Of a DNA stretch of 15,627 bases, positions 15,074-15,627 are shown in pieces. The DNA is from JBOGTC01 sp050692055 (GTDB lineage: Bacteria > Chloroflexota > Limnocylindria > QHBO01). Positions within the stretch are counted from its first letter, which is position 1. Every line of letters begins with the position of its first letter. The stretch covers positions 1-15,627 of the forward strand of contig JBOGTC010000050.1 in NCBI GenBank assembly GCA_050692055.1. Direction: 5' to 3'. The position numbers were made by a program, and so were the translations under genes. The notes under the pieces are model-generated. The model was not told the DNA's origin. It did no database searches and was given only the letters and a program-made list of their open reading frames with translations.

Positions 15074-15175
15074 TGGCGGCGGGCGGGTTCCGATCAAGGT
15101 ACCTCCAAGCGAAGCCTCGACTGCTCGCCGAACTCGATGACGCGCGCCGTCCGAACGCAAGCATTGCGCGCGTCG

Positions 15176-15225
15176 AACCGGCGCGGGCCGTGAGCTACCT
15201 CGAGGACCTGAAGTCGCTGTGGGAG
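15176..15225 (+). repeat. 50-bp direct repeat, copy 2
   Basis: This is the right-hand partner of 984-1033, identical at 48 of 50 positions and in the same orientation. The copies are 14,192 bases apart and bracket the HD-GYP gene, the membrane protein gene and the whole catabolic cluster. Similarity stops sharply at both ends of the 50 bases. Confidence 0.85.
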
Positions 15226-15260
15226 CGCGCCCGGCCTCGCCCGAACAGGACGGCGTCTGA

Positions 15261-15618
<358 letters not shown>

Positions 15619-15627
15619 ACCGAAGAG

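Overview
The window is high-GC bacterial DNA with densely packed genes, overlapping start/stop codons and several GTG starts. Gene content (BMP-type ABC importer, HD-GYP protein, secreted beta-repeat protein, serine-recombinase scraps) would fit a Chloroflexota or actinobacterial soil or aquatic genome. No phylogenetic marker allows a firm assignment, so the taxon is a guess.

Layout. Positions 1-817 (minus) hold the N-terminal part of a secreted, beta-strand-repeat protein cut by the window edge. A short gap follows, containing a 50-bp fragment of a recombinase-like coding sequence. Positions 1074-2120 (minus) encode a membrane-anchored HD-GYP protein. Positions 2417-3184 (plus) encode an unknown multi-pass membrane protein. 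Positions 3246-10659 (minus) are one tightly packed seven-gene unit, in transcription order: ABC ATPase, two permeases, creatininase, BMP-family lipoprotein, ureohydrolase, amidohydrolase-2 family hydrolase. Divergent from it (plus, 10793-15073) lie a GntR/FCD regulator, a second ureohydrolase, a quinone oxidoreductase-like enzyme and a TRZ/ATZ-type aminohydrolase. The two units share a 133-bp intergenic region carrying two tandem palindromes, probably the operator. The right end holds a second copy of the recombinase-like fragment, an orphan open frame and a complete tRNA-Pro(CGG) on the minus strand.

How it may work together. The protein at 6234-7070 keeps every creatininase metal and lid residue I can recall from the Pseudomonas enzyme, so creatinine (or a close cyclic guanidine such as glycocyamidine) is the best guess for the imported substrate. 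Creatininase would open the ring to creatine. The usual next enzyme, creatinase of the pita-bread fold, is not in the window. Two Mn-type ureohydrolases, which cleave guanidino groups to urea plus an amine, sit in its place. An aminohydrolase of the family that contains ring deaminases could provide a parallel deamination route. This creatinine/guanidino catabolism and uptake locus, under a local GntR regulator, is the most interesting content. The substrate assignment is inference.
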